A stretch of 64,000 nt of DNA from Leishmania martiniquensis (GCF_017916325.1 NC_090164.1:35001-99000), one strand, 5' to 3'; counted from the first letter of the stretch, positions 47,536-57,979 are shown. Made by a program: numbers and translations. Notes: generated by a model not told the origin, from the letters alone.

Positions 47536-48532
47536 CGCACTGAGAGACTGACGCCCCACGAGGGCGATGAGAATGGTGGCAGAGATGTGATGAGTCTGTG
47601 ACGCGCGCGCACAATCTGCAAGTTTGATTGCCCTCCTCCCTCCCCGCGCGCCCCTCTTCTCGAGTGCGTGTGTGCGCGCGGCTGACACTTTTCTTCGGTT
47701 CGTCTATGTGTCAGATAGAGAGAACAGGAAAGGCCGAAAGGGACTCAACGCGCAACTGCGCCACAGCTACGTCCGCACAGATGTGCAGAAAGCCTTCGTC
47801 CCACCCGAATCTGCTGAATCTCGGCAATCCCAAGGAGCACGGGCTCCACCAACACCGTTCGACGTCGCTCACTCGATTGCCATTCCACTACACGCAGCGC
47901 ATGCAGAAGTCCCGAGTGGCCCCCAGCCTCACCGCAGCAGGGCAGAAGAGGGGAACAAGGGCAGGTAAGTGCGCATGCATGCCTTGTCTCGCCGATGTCG
48001 TCCCTCGTGAGCTGACCCAAACGTGGTCACGGCTAAAGGCTCCTTCACAGATCCGGCCAAGGCCTCTCCGTCTGGAGTCAAAGAATTCGCAGCTGCTCAT
48101 GGACCCCGGCGGCGTGGATGTGTGCCTTCCTCCTCCCCCTCCCTCTCCCTAGAGAAAGCGGGGAGCTAGACTCCTGATGATGCCACGCTCCATCTGTCCC
48201 CGGGCAGGAGGCGAAACAAGTGGTGATAGCAGGAAAAAAAGAGTAAACACGCGCACGGACACACACACACACACTGATGGGTCCAAGAGAGGAAGAAAAG
48301 AGGGTGTGCCACAGACACCGAGCGAGACCGCGCGGGTGAAAGGATGACGCGACAGCGCAGCTCATCCTGCAGTCGGTCGGAAAAATGGAGAGGCAAGCGC
48401 GAGAACTCGTGCTGGAGAGCGCTGCAGTGAACACAGAGAGAGAGATGGTGGGGAGGACCCTCTCGGCGCCTCCTCACCCTTGTCTCCTTTCACAAAGACG
48501 CACCTACGCACGGTCACTCGTGATCGCGCTTG

Positions 48533-48793
48533 TCATCCGCTCCCGCCCAATTCCCATGATGTCCGCCCCCTAACGCGACGTAAACTCTCGTACAAGCAAT
48601 CGGCATCTCCGCTCATCTTCACGAAACAAGTGGTAGAGGGAGAGCAGTCAAACGCACAAACTAACGAGGCAGAAGATGCTCCGCACAGCAGCAGAGAGCC
48701 TTCAGCCCGCTCGCGCAATGCTCGTCGCCCCATCGTCTGACTTCGTGTCAGGTGTCGAAGTATTGCTGACACAGCCGTACGCGGTGCGGGCAT
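48533..48793 (-). CDS. Weak candidate small ORF, 86 codons
   Basis: The ORF starts with ATG at 48793 and is the first sizeable one after the polypyrimidine tract at 48855-48897 and its first AG (48839-48838), so it could be translated from a trans-spliced RNA. Against it, third-position GC is only about half, much lower than in the real genes here, and the peptide (beginning MPAPRTAVSAILRHL) shows no family, signal or domain. It could equally be chance sequence in a non-coding transcript. Confidence 0.15.
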   Translation of the reverse strand: MPAPRTAVSAILRHLTRSQTMGRRALRERAEGSLLLCGASSASLVCAFDCSPSTTCFVKMSGDADCLYESLRRVRGRTSWELGGSG

Positions 48794-50553
48794 GTGCGTG
48801 AATGCTCTCTTGCGATGGCGTGTGTTGGTGTGCGCCGCTTCAGCGCAACAACGCCAGAGAAAGAGAGAGGGGAGAGAGGAGAGAGGAGAGAGGAGGAGTG
48901 GCGGCAGGCGTGAAAGCGATAGATGAAACAGCAGCGAAGAGGTGAAGCGTGTCGGGGGGGAGCGCACGATGAGGGAGAGAGCGCTTTGCCCCCCCCACTC
49001 ACCCACACTTCCTCCTCCGCCGAGTGTGCAATGGTTCCGCGCAGCACTCTGGGGCGCGCTATTCCGCCCCGCCACATCGCTCTCGCCTTTGATGCACGTC
49101 TCCACCCAGCAGGCCCCCTTCTCAGGTGCTCGGCGATCGACCGAATCCGCAGGGGCTGTTCTTTACGCCTCCTCTCGCCTGGTAGAGGGAAGCGCAGCAC
49201 AAGGAAGGCAGCTGCAGCGAAGAGCGGCCCACGCCAAAGGCGAAGGCCCGCACGGAGCAAAGGCGCTTGTGGCAGAGGTGGCGAGAAAAGAGGAGACGCC
49301 GTATGTCCGTTGTGTTTGTAATGTGCTCCGCAACCCGAAAGATCAACCGAAGAAAAAATGCACAGGAGCTTTGGCGGCTCTCTCAGAATGGCATCACGAC
49401 GGAAATCACAGAAGCACTGATGGAAGTGCGAGCAAAAGGGAGGGGGAGGAGAGGTGTATGTGAATGGAGGGGGGGTAAGAGGGCACATCTGCAGCTTTAG
49501 GGGGGAAAGGGGAGGGAGTCAACGGCTGCAGGGGAGGAAAATATACGTGCATCATGCACATCCACAAAGCCAGCGTATAGAGCTGAGGAAAGACACTAAG
49601 AAACGGCTACCGGGGGGGTTCAAAGGCCGCCACAGACATCCACAGGCCCGAGCGCACAACGAAGATATGGAGAAGGAAGCGAGAAGAGGAGGAGGAGGGA
49701 TCGATGAGGGATGGAGGGGGGTACGAACGTCGAGCGAAAAAAAAGATTCGGCGGCAAAGAGCAGCGGGAAAACAGGGGGGAGGCATGGCAGAAGGGTCAT
49801 GTGAATGCGTACGGGGAGGTGGCAGTGGCCCCTCCCCCCGCACCTGCTCTCCTACTTCCCCCGGCATGCACAGCCAAACGTATTACAAGAAAAGAAGGTG
49901 GGAGCAGAGAGAAGTGAGGGGAGACAAGGGGAGGGGAGCAGACAATTTGCACTTCCGGTGCTTTGCTGCATCCAGACAACTCTTCGGTTCACTTCTGTTG
50001 CTGCTGTTTTCCTGCAGCTCTCCTTATCCCCCACGCCACCTGTTGACAGCATTCGCGTGTCCCTCTCCTCGGCGCATTCACTATCCACAGAGGTATGGGT
50101 CCATCGCCTTTTATTTGTGAAGGTCGCATCACGACGCTCGACTTATTCTCCGCCTGTGCACACATACGCGCGTGCGCATTTGGCGAGCTGTCATCAGTGT
50201 GAAAGTGTGGGGAGAGGGCGGGGGAGAGAAAAAAGCTGGAGAGCGCCGGAACGCAGAAGGGGGAGGCACGGCCCTGTGCATCGCTGCACCACCTTTCGCT
50301 CTCCTTTACTCTGCGCCCGACATCGATGCTCACGCTTTGCTGGCAGGCCTCGACTGTGGCCGCAGGCGTTTTCGTGGGTATGCTCCAGGCGGCGGCGTTC
50401 TCCCGTTCATGCCCTGAGCTAATGAGCACCTTAGATAGGAACTCTCTCTTACAAGCCTTCACAGACTGGCCCCTCTGTGAAGTTTGCGGGGGGGGGCGGC
50501 GGTGGCAGAGCGGAGAAGGTCCCGCTCAACGTTCCATTTCTCCCCGACCCGCG

Positions 50554-51513
50554 CTACTGCGGCGCGTGGATGCCTGCGCGGTACGCGTACGTCTGCTGGA
50601 AGCGCTTCAGCAGCCAGTCGCCAGCCTTCACATCTGGAAACTTCGGCGGATTTGCCTCGTCGAAGCAGTTCGGCAGGGACGAGATGACTGTGTCGGGGTT
50701 CGGCTCGCAAAAGAAGGGCATCGAGATGCGCTCCACGCCGGGGCTTAGCACGCGGTGCAGCGTGCTCTTGTACCGCCCGTTGCTCCACATGGCCATCATG
50801 TCACCAATGTTCACCACGTAGCTGCCCTCAATAGGCGGCGCGTCCAGCCACTCACCCTGGAGGTTCTTCACCTGCAGGCCACCAGCCATGTCCTGGTACA
50901 GAAGCGTCACGATGCCGTAGTCCGTGTGCGCGCCGCACACAACACGGCCTTTTTCCTCAGGTAGCGCAGGGTAGTGGATCATGCGGAACACGCTTAGCGG
51001 CTCGTGAAACTTCGAGACAAAGAAGTCCTTCTCGACGTCGATCGCTACTGCCAACGCACGCAGCAGCAGCAGGGCAAGACGCTGCATATCGCTGTAGTGC
51101 TGCTCCATCAGCTCTCTCCAGCCCTCGATCCAAGTGGGGTGGTTGTTGGGGCCACGAAGCGGCTTGCCGGCGACAACGGAGGGGTGATCCAGCGGCAGGT
51201 GGAAGCCCATGTCGAATGTCTCCTTCCAGTCAGTCGGATGGCTCGGGTCCAACTGCTCCGCCTCGTACGAGCCGTAGCCGCGATGGTTTGCCGTCTTCTC
51301 AATATCGATTCGCCGCTTCTCCTCCGTCGGGAGCGCGAAGAACGCTTTGGCCATCTCCGTCAACTTCGCATGACGGCCCTTCGGGACGTTGTGCCCGGTA
51401 ATGTAGAAGAAGCCCCATGTGCGGCAGGCCGCGTCGATCGCGTGCGCAACGCTCAGTAGCTCCTCCTTGTTGTCCTCGTACAGTGGCGCAATGTCGATCA
51501 CCGGCAGGGTCAT
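50554..51513 (-). CDS. Fe(II)/2-oxoglutarate-type oxygenase, isopenicillin-N-synthase-like
   Basis: 319 residues, the usual length for this family. These enzymes use a non-haem iron and normally 2-oxoglutarate or ascorbate to oxidise small molecules. The N-terminal DIOX_N region starts LPVIDIAPLYE and has GFFYITGHNVPKG. The iron ligands are His196 and Asp198 in CGAHTDYGIVTLLYQD and His253 in STLHRVLSP; the co-substrate RxS is Arg262-Ile-Ser264. The HTDYGIVTLL form is typical of the iron/ascorbate oxidoreductase branch found in bacteria, fungi and plants. Substrate cannot be told from sequence. No targeting signal is seen, so it is probably cytosolic. The ATG at 51513 lies 8 bases after a strong tract and AG. 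Confidence 0.92.
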   Translation of the reverse strand: MTLPVIDIAPLYEDNKEELLSVAHAIDAACRTWGFFYITGHNVPKGRHAKLTEMAKAFFALPTEEKRRIDIEKTANHRGYGSYEAEQLDPSHPTDWKETFDMGFHLPLDHPSVVAGKPLRGPNNHPTWIEGWRELMEQHYSDMQRLALLLLRALAVAIDVEKDFFVSKFHEPLSVFRMIHYPALPEEKGRVVCGAHTDYGIVTLLYQDMAGGLQVKNLQGEWLDAPPIEGSYVVNIGDMMAMWSNGRYKSTLHRVLSPGVERISMPFFCEPNPDTVISSLPNCFDEANPPKFPDVKAGDWLLKRFQQTYAYRAGIHAPQ

Positions 51514-52368
51514 GGCGCCGACTGGGGAATGAGCAGAAGGGCAAGAGACAGTGGTAGAGTTGTGTGTGCAAGAGAGAGAGAGAACGCGGTGGTATTGTGC
51601 AAGCGAATTAGCCGCGGGGGGGGCACGGCCGGGTCGGTCAAGCTGCAGCGGCATTGGCCAGGAAGAGGTGGACCATGACAGCATGCGCGACAGAAAGAAA
51701 TGAGAAGACAGACGGCCATGGCCGGAGGAAGCGCACACATGGAGACGGCGAGGTGAGGGAGAAGGGACGGCCATGTGTATGTCTATGTGTGCGCGTGCTC
51801 GCACGCATCGAATGCGATGCGCGAGGCGAAGACGAGAGGAGAAGGGCACAAAGGATGTATGTGCTACATGGCCATTCGCAGCAGACGCACGCGCACACTG
51901 ACACTGCTGCAGACGCAGCTCCTCTCTCAACTCGCTCCGCGCCTTGCGGCGCATCGATGAGCCACCAATGTTTGTCCGAGTCCTCTGTCAGTTTGCGGGG
52001 CCGATCAACACGCATGCGAGGGCAGCAGATGTGGTTGAGGCGACGGCGCTGGAAAGGAGCAGGTGTCTGGCTCCTCACACGGGCGCCTTCGTAGGGACTT
52101 CGCTGCACTTGTGGTGTCGAAAAGAGGAGGACAATTCCAGTTGAGCACCGCCGTCGGTAGCCGATGGGGAAATCCCTCAGTGGGGGGGGGCCGACACGGG
52201 TCGCGGGCTGCTCAGAGAGCGCAGTTCAGTTTTTTGGCTGTTGCCAAACACACCACACGGGTGATACCGGTCTCCACAGCGGTGTCGCCACAGACGCAAG
52301 GAGAAACGGGGTCGTGAAGGAAGTGCATCGAGTGCAGCAGCAGCAGCAGGAGGGGGCAGCGGCCAAAC
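51514..52368. other. Spacer between TTL-like gene and oxygenase gene
   Basis: No gene seen. Apart from the oxygenase acceptor it has a short CAG run at about 52335-52350 just past the TTL-like stop. Confidence 0.7.
51522..51583 (-). promoter_or_regulatory. Candidate spliced-leader acceptor for the oxygenase
   Basis: The minus strand has an interrupted pyrimidine tract from about 51,583 (CTCTCTCTCTCTT) down to TTCCCCAG, AG at 51523-51522, just before the oxygenase ATG. Confidence 0.5.
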
Positions 52369-54108
52369 TCACGGCAGCTGCTTCGACAGCTCCACCATGC
52401 GCTGCTGGGATGCTCTCTCTGCCGGCAGCCAGTCGTTCATAGCCTCTACGTCCCCAGTGGCCTCCGTACCGTCTGTGCGGCAGCTCGCGCTGTAGTGAGG
52501 AAGGAGACGACGAAACCCAAACGGCTCCGCGGCAGCTCCACGCACCAGCATATTTGCGTGCTGCGCCATCCGCGCCTTGCCAACGCCTTCCATGCAGGCC
52601 TTGTACCTCCGCGGGTTGCCCCCATGCTGCTCCCATGGGGGTATGTGCGTCTCCAGCAATCGAAAGGCGTCGCGCAGCACGGCACTCTTCACGGCAAAGT
52701 CGAAGGCGGTATCGCAGAAGAGCGATGGGGAGTGGTTCACCTCCATCAGCACCGGGCGCAGGTCCTCCCCGCGCAGCATCACGTCAAACCCAAGCAGCTC
52801 GAAGCAGCTGCGACCATCCGCACGGTAGCCTCGTGCGCCGCCAGCGCCGATCAGCGCACGCCGCAGCACCTCGACACCAGAGAGAACGGTGAGGGTAATA
52901 CATTCGTCCAAGCTGCGTTGCACACGCGGCCACCCGCCAGGGGCTCGGAGAGACTCGATGAAGGAAGCGAGAGCAGCGAGGCTCTGCTTGTTGCTCTCCT
53001 CCCAGTCGGCGGGCTCCTTTGACTGCCTCGAACTGTCGCAGACACCGCCACGAGAATCAGCGCTGTCGTCACGAGCGGCCGGCACGTATGACGACGATTT
53101 CTTGTTTACCGCGTAGTTGGTCAGGTGGCGCCGTGCATCGCGTCGATTTGCCTCGGTCGGCGCTGCGTAGGGTTCGGCGCAGACGCGCACAAGACCTTCA
53201 CGGTGCACATACAGCTCCACGCCCTGTACATCGCGCGGCACCTCCGTAACGTTACTGCAGCGCTCAATCCTAGCCGGCTTGGGGAGGCTCGAGATATCGG
53301 GGGAAGCTGTAAGCGCATCTGTCAAGCGCTGCGACTGCTGCGGGGGCACGACCGTCACAAGCAGCACGTAAAGACGCAGGTCGAACTTTTTGCCGCCCAT
53401 CAGCAGTGGCCGATCGACGTAGAGCTGGACGATGCACTCCCGCTTCTTGTCTGACCGTTCCTCCTCCGTCAAGTCCTCCTCCGGGGTTGTGGTAAGACGG
53501 ATGCCCTTGCCCTCACACGCGCCGTTGGGTTTGATGATGAAGAAAGGAGGACGTGGCGCGGAGGAGGGGTCAGCTTGATCCATCAGCTCTCGTCGAAAGG
53601 CCTCCAGACGGCTGAGGTCAGTGAGACTCGAGAAGCTCGGCGGCACCGACAGCGCAAAGAAGCGCTCTAGAGTAGATTGGTCATCCTTCACAAGGCTCAC
53701 CGCCGCACAGCAACCGCGACGCTCCGGCCGTGCGCCGTCCGCCGTCAGAAGCCGCGACAGCTGCATGAGGCGGCGAAAGAGGAGCGCCTTTCGTGCGATC
53801 ACCTGCATTTCGGCGTAGTGGTTCAGACGCTGGTAGCAATCCGATTCCGCGACGCGGGAGCTCACGGCACTCTTATCCACCCACAGAACCTGCGGCGCAT
53901 GCGGTGGCGTGCATGCAGGCCCTTGTGTCTTCAGCGACACGCCGTGGAAGGAAGCAGGAATGCGCACCTCTGCATCTGAGTCATACACCGTCCAATTCAC
54001 CATGCGTGCCGCGGCACGCACGACGTGGTAGCGCGTGTGCCGGCAGTCGATGACGACACCGCCCGAAGGCCTGTTCGCCGACTCCTCAGCGAAGGAAACG
54101 AGTGGCAT
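52369..54108 (-). CDS. Tubulin-tyrosine ligase-like (TTLL) family enzyme, putative polyglutamylase
   Basis: 579 residues from the ATG at 54108. TTLL enzymes add glutamate or other amino acids to tubulin tails; flagellated trypanosomatids have several. The TTL fold starts near VIDCRHTRYHVVRAAARMVN. ATP-grasp signatures are FFIIKPNGACEGKGIRLT, the QLYVDRPLLMGGKKFDLRLY segment, the DARRHLTNYAVNKKS motif and the metal site FELLGFDVMLRGEDLRPVLM followed by EVNHSPSLFCD. Whether it initiates or elongates chains cannot be told. The frame continues to an upstream ATG at 54246 (625 residues), but that part reads through a pyrimidine tract whose first AG is at 54161-54160, so the shorter form is preferred. 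Confidence 0.9.
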   Translation of the reverse strand: MPLVSFAEESANRPSGGVVIDCRHTRYHVVRAAARMVNWTVYDSDAEVRIPASFHGVSLKTQGPACTPPHAPQVLWVDKSAVSSRVAESDCYQRLNHYAEMQVIARKALLFRRLMQLSRLLTADGARPERRGCCAAVSLVKDDQSTLERFFALSVPPSFSSLTDLSRLEAFRRELMDQADPSSAPRPPFFIIKPNGACEGKGIRLTTTPEEDLTEEERSDKKRECIVQLYVDRPLLMGGKKFDLRLYVLLVTVVPPQQSQRLTDALTASPDISSLPKPARIERCSNVTEVPRDVQGVELYVHREGLVRVCAEPYAAPTEANRRDARRHLTNYAVNKKSSSYVPAARDDSADSRGGVCDSSRQSKEPADWEESNKQSLAALASFIESLRAPGGWPRVQRSLDECITLTVLSGVEVLRRALIGAGGARGYRADGRSCFELLGFDVMLRGEDLRPVLMEVNHSPSLFCDTAFDFAVKSAVLRDAFRLLETHIPPWEQHGGNPRRYKACMEGVGKARMAQHANMLVRGAAAEPFGFRRLLPHYSASCRTDGTEATGDVEAMNDWLPAERASQQRMVELSKQLP

Positions 54109-55389
54109 CTGGGGTACGTGGTACGTGAGAATCGCGTCGCTCCATGCACGCGCGTGTCCCTCAGGGCGAGGTGGCCGCGATAGCAGGAGAGAGAGAAGTA
54201 CAAACGTAAAGTCCTCGGGCCGACAGATAAGCAAAGGCAGTTGCATTCATACATATCGGTGCGCTGCCGTAGCGGCCACGCCAGCACTGCAAAGAGGTCC
54301 TTGTTGCGTGCACGCGTACACGAACGTGAGAGAAGGGGAAGTGTACCTCTTCACAGAACGATGAGCCACTGCACAAGGTCGAGGGCCGCCTTCGGATGCG
54401 CGGCACAGACGCCGGGGCAGTGAGCGGCGGTTACCAAAAGGGCTGCGGAGTCCCCGCGCGTCACCCCATCTCGCCGCGCTCTCCCCTCCCCTTAAACCCC
54501 GCTCATCACACGTACGTGCGCGTGGCAGCGTCCATGCGCAGCCCATGCGCGACTCTCCCCGTACAGCAGTACGAGCACAGCACGGCAAAGAGTGTCTTCA
54601 ACGTGCCTGCAAAAAAAAAAACGGAGGCTGAAGAGTGCGAAGGAGGAAGAGAGGCGGTGCGAGAGCAACCTTCTTCTGCTCTTGCGCGTGCGCCAGTCAG
54701 CCGGCATGCCTTTCTTTTCGCCTTCTATGCAACCGCCCGAGCAGTTCATCGGTGAAACTGACAGCATATATCTCTTTTTTTTTGCGGGAGAGGGGGGAGG
54801 GGGGGGCTGGCAGTAGTGATGAGAGTAGTCGTGCAGCCATACCCAGCGCGTTGGCCAGGGCACACTTCAATGCACAAAGGCGCGCGAGCACAGGGCGAGC
54901 GAGAAGAACAACGCAAATCGCATGAAGCGAAAGGCGGGGAAAAGGGGGGCTTAGCAGAGGACGGACGCAGGCGCACGCCTGGCCACCTTAACCAACTGCC
55001 GCAGGCCAACAGAGAATAGCACAAGCGCGCAAGAAAAGAGAGCACAACACCAAAATAGACATATTCGTGCTGATACAGCGTAAGGGTCTCAATAGGGAAT
55101 GCAGCGGCACGCACACATACACACACAAAGAGAGGGAGAGACATGTTCACATGCGTGTCCCTCATCAACTCCTCCTCCTTCCCCCCCACCCACCCACCCA
55201 CCTCTCTCCATCTGTGTGTGTGTGTGTGTGGAGGGAGGGGGGAGTATACGAGGCAAATCGGCACCGAGCCCTCGAGAAGTGGCGTCGCCCGTCCCGTGCC
55301 CCTCCCCACCACCACCGCGCTAACTTCTTTCATGGAAGCACCGCAGTTGCATACCACTTACCGGGATGATCTAAGCTTGACGGAATACG
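54109..55389. other. Spacer between SAP-like gene and TTL-like gene
   Basis: No further gene seen. It holds an A-run at about 54609-54620, homopolymer T and G runs near 54,774-54,808, a CCCA-type repeat at about 55188-55203 and (TG)n at 55213-55230. Confidence 0.65.
54160..54205 (-). promoter_or_regulatory. Candidate spliced-leader acceptor for the TTL-like gene
   Basis: On the minus strand TACTTCTCTCTCTCCTGCTA is followed by its first AG at 54161-54160. It lies downstream of the ATG at 54246 and upstream of the one at 54108. A short out-of-frame ATG lies between the AG and 54108. Confidence 0.4.
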
Positions 55390-56103
55390 CTACGAAGAGC
55401 CGTGGATGGCGCTGAGGATACCCGCTTTCGTCTTCACCCCCTTCAACTCAATCGAGTTCTCACTCGCAAACTCCCTCAACGCCGCGAGGGTCCATTTCGG
55501 GCTCGGTGTCGTGGATGGCGCCACGGCTGCCCTGCGCCGCGAGTTTGAGCGGGAGCGGGAGCGGGAGCGGCGACGGCCAGCTGAAGTCTTGGCCGCCGGT
55601 TTAGGCTTTGCCGGCGAAGGGGAGCGCGCGCGGGCAGGGGACGGGGGGGAAGACTTTTTTGGCGAGACCTGCTTTGATGCCGACTTCTTGGGAGAGGATT
55701 TCTTCGGGCTTGCCATGCGCGCCTTGCTGTCCGCAGAAGTCACTGGCTGAGGCTCTGGTGAGGTGGCACGCCGCGGCGACTGGGGAGTGAACGGAGAGCG
55801 AGAAGTTGGCTTGCTGAGAGAAAGGGAGGAGTCTTTCAAGTCGGCTACCTTGAGCGGAGTCGTGGGCTTGGCCCCGACGGACTTCAGCAGAGAGGCGCGC
55901 CTCTTGTGGGACATAGGCGGCGACTTCTTCGAGTTTGCCGATGCGTTCGAGGTGGAAGATCTGCGCCACGCCGAGGTCACCATCACCGCTACTTCACTGT
56001 CCCTTATGTGGCCGTCATCGTCGAAGAGGCGGAACTGCGGCAGCGGCAAGTCATCGTCGTCCACCTCCGGCTTGGTGTAGATGTAATTCTTCCAGAACGG
56101 CAT
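55390..56103 (-). CDS. Basic protein with SPKK-like repeats, RS tract and C-terminal SAP/HeH-like motif
   Basis: 237 residues from the ATG at 56103; the frame beyond goes only to a TTG. Residues 1-40 (starting MPFWKNYIYTKPE) look folded and acidic. About 45-190 are disordered with many SP and SPKK-type sites (SPKKSSPKKS, SPKKSSPPSPARARSPSPAK), resembling histone H1-like tails that sit in the DNA minor groove. An RSRSRSRSNSRRR tract follows. The last 35 residues, PKWTLAALREFASENSIELK then GVKTKAGILSAI, resemble a SAP or HeH helix-extension-helix DNA-binding motif. A nuclear, chromatin- or RNA-associated role is likely; no enzyme activity is suggested. I do not recognise an orthologue. Confidence 0.8.
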   Translation of the reverse strand: MPFWKNYIYTKPEVDDDDLPLPQFRLFDDDGHIRDSEVAVMVTSAWRRSSTSNASANSKKSPPMSHKRRASLLKSVGAKPTTPLKVADLKDSSLSLSKPTSRSPFTPQSPRRATSPEPQPVTSADSKARMASPKKSSPKKSASKQVSPKKSSPPSPARARSPSPAKPKPAAKTSAGRRRSRSRSRSNSRRRAAVAPSTTPSPKWTLAALREFASENSIELKGVKTKAGILSAIHGSS

Positions 56104-56597
56104 TCTGTGCTCGCGCAAAAGCAGTCCGTGAAGTCGTGTCAGGCGACGTCGGGCGGGGGAGGGGGTCAAAGTATTTCAGACAGTCTATGAGACACAGAAG
56201 GGAAAGATGAAACTGAAGGTCAGTGTGAAGACGAGCGTCGGTATAGAGAGAGTGAGAGAGGAAGGAGAGGGGAGGGGAGGCAAAAAGTCTGAGACGATGC
56301 CGGCGCAACGCGGTTTGGCTCAGCGAGGTTTGCCTGTCTGTACGCCTGTGTGAGCGTGTGCGTCTTCGTGGGTGCTCTTAGCGAAATCCACCAAGACAAC
56401 AAAGAATACCCCCGAAAACAAAAAAGCTGACGAGAAAGGGCAGTCTGGTGAAGAGCATGCGCGCCAATGAGGCAATGCGCCGTGCGTAGAACGCCGGAGA
56501 GCGGGGACCAGAAGGCATGAGAGAGGAGTGGCAGGCGCACGAGAACGTCTATTCACCACGCACGTCACACTGAAAGAGCGTCTGTCATCCGTGTGAG

Positions 56598-56849
56598 CTA
56601 CGGGGAAGGCGTCGATGGTAAGCTAGCCATGACCGAAGGTATGAGCACGTGTGACCAGCGCGCGCAATAGCATGTCTCTTCCATTTCCGGCGGCACCTTG
56701 GTCATTGCTGCGAAGCTGCGCGTGCGCTGGATGGGAGATGAGGCCTGCGTTACTGCCGGCAGCTCGACAGCGCCATCCGCTTCTCTCCCGTGCGTGGTGC
56801 AGTACTTCACGCATGAACCACATTCAAAATGGCCCACGCGGGTGACCCT
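56598..56849 (-). pseudogene. Possible gene relic: Cys-rich open stretch without a good start
   Basis: From just after a stop at 56852-56850 the minus strand is open for about 83 codons, including VGHFECGSCVKYCTTHGREA and EMEETCYCARW. Third-position GC is near 70 percent, as in real genes here, but there is no ATG until the last 36 codons. It could be the 3' remnant of a lost gene or chance. No family recognised. Confidence 0.2.
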
Positions 56850-57279
56850 TCAGCAGTGGTCCCGGCGTAATGGCGCTGTTATCGGAAGAGGACGTTTTGG
56901 TTCGTATTATCGGGATCCGCTCACATGTTGCAGCGAGCACCTGTATCGAGCCTTACCTACGCGACCCTGACACGAGGTCGGCACTGATAAAACGGTTTTG
57001 GAAAGCTGAGCGGAGCAACGTGCCGGAGGGACCTTCGGCAGAAAAGCAAAAAATGGAAGAGAAGCGCCAACCACCCGGCGGCGTGCGTGTCAGCGCGCAT
57101 GAGCTTCGCAGATACACACATCGACGTGTGTGCTAGCGACCGCCAGCGCCGTGAAATTATGCGGTTCACTCGAGCAGTTGCATGCCCGCGTTCGCCATAG
57201 CGTGAGCGGGCACGACAGCAAGATGAGAGCGAGAGAAGGCAGTCGTGTACGCCAGAGCTGCCATCTGCTTAGCAACGTG

Positions 57280-57600
57280 ACATCAGAGAAGGCACTTCAC
57301 CCTTCCTTCAGCATGCCCTGTCCCTGCCGCTCGGCAGGGCCGGCTGAGCGCCGCTCCGTCGCCACGGCCTGTCGCAGGCCCCGGCGCCCCGTGCGAGGCA
57401 GCCTCGTAAGGCACGCGTTCCAGCGAGGCGCCAGCCCCGTCAGCTGAGCAGGGCCCCTGCCTCAAGCCCCGCCCACCCTCCGATGCGCACGTCGCCTCAC
57501 AGCGGCTCTCGCCATGCCGGGCACCACGCGGCGCGCACCCACCCCGCGGGCGGCGCGTCAGGCTCCCCACACCAGCGGACACCGAGGGGCGGGTAGCATA
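57280..57600. repeat. GC-rich hairpin-rich block, possible SIDER-type retroposon relic
   Basis: Several stable stem-loops lie close together, for example ccctgccgctcggcaggg (57322-57339) and ggcctgtcgcaggcc (57366-57380), with a gaggcagcctc palindrome just after. On the minus strand two related motifs, CCCTGCTCAGC and GCGCTCAGCCGGCCCTGCC, occur about 110 bases apart. This recalls the duplicated structured 5' signature of Leishmania SIDER2 elements, but I could not align it to a consensus. Confidence 0.3.
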
Positions 57601-57979
57601 CGCTCATGCTGAAACTTAGCCTGCCATGCGAGTCGTGCGGCCGTCTTCACTCTTGCAGATCGCCACGGCGCAGCGCCACCCACAGCCCTACCGCGGGCAT
57701 CAGTAGAGCTGCGCTTAGCCACCCTCCGCATGTCGCCGGCGCCGGACGCGGCATCGCCACTGGGCGGCGGCTCGGCACGCGGCCACAGTGGAGAGGAGAG
57801 GGCTGCCTGGCCTCCGCCTCCTCCTCCGAGAGAGAGGGGGGACAGCGCGCGGGGCACGGGACTCCCTCTTCCCTCCGAGGCCACAGGCGCTGCGGTGTGC
57901 ACCCTTCCACTCTCCCGCCATTCCGTTTCGAGGGAGGCAGCTGGCGGTAGGCAAAGAGGCGTGCATCCAAAGTGGTCTT

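Larger units (their letters stand above)
46910..50553. other. Long 3.6 kb spacer
   Basis: No confident gene. It contains an 11-bp inverted repeat at 47508-47535 and a polypurine (GAGAGGA-type) run at 48855-48897, which is a polypyrimidine tract on the transcribed strand. A short ORF downstream of that tract (48533-48793) is reported as a weak candidate. Many short G-runs on the plus strand occupy 49.4-49.9 kb. Confidence 0.6.

Noticed and set aside
48748..49488. 246-codon minus-strand ORF in the 3.6 kb spacer
   Set aside because: It reads through pyrimidine tracts, is low complexity in its first part and has no motif.
56870..57136. 88-codon plus-strand ORF
   Set aside because: It starts with ATG and has mixed charged composition, but third-base GC is low for this genome and the strand is opposite to all genes.
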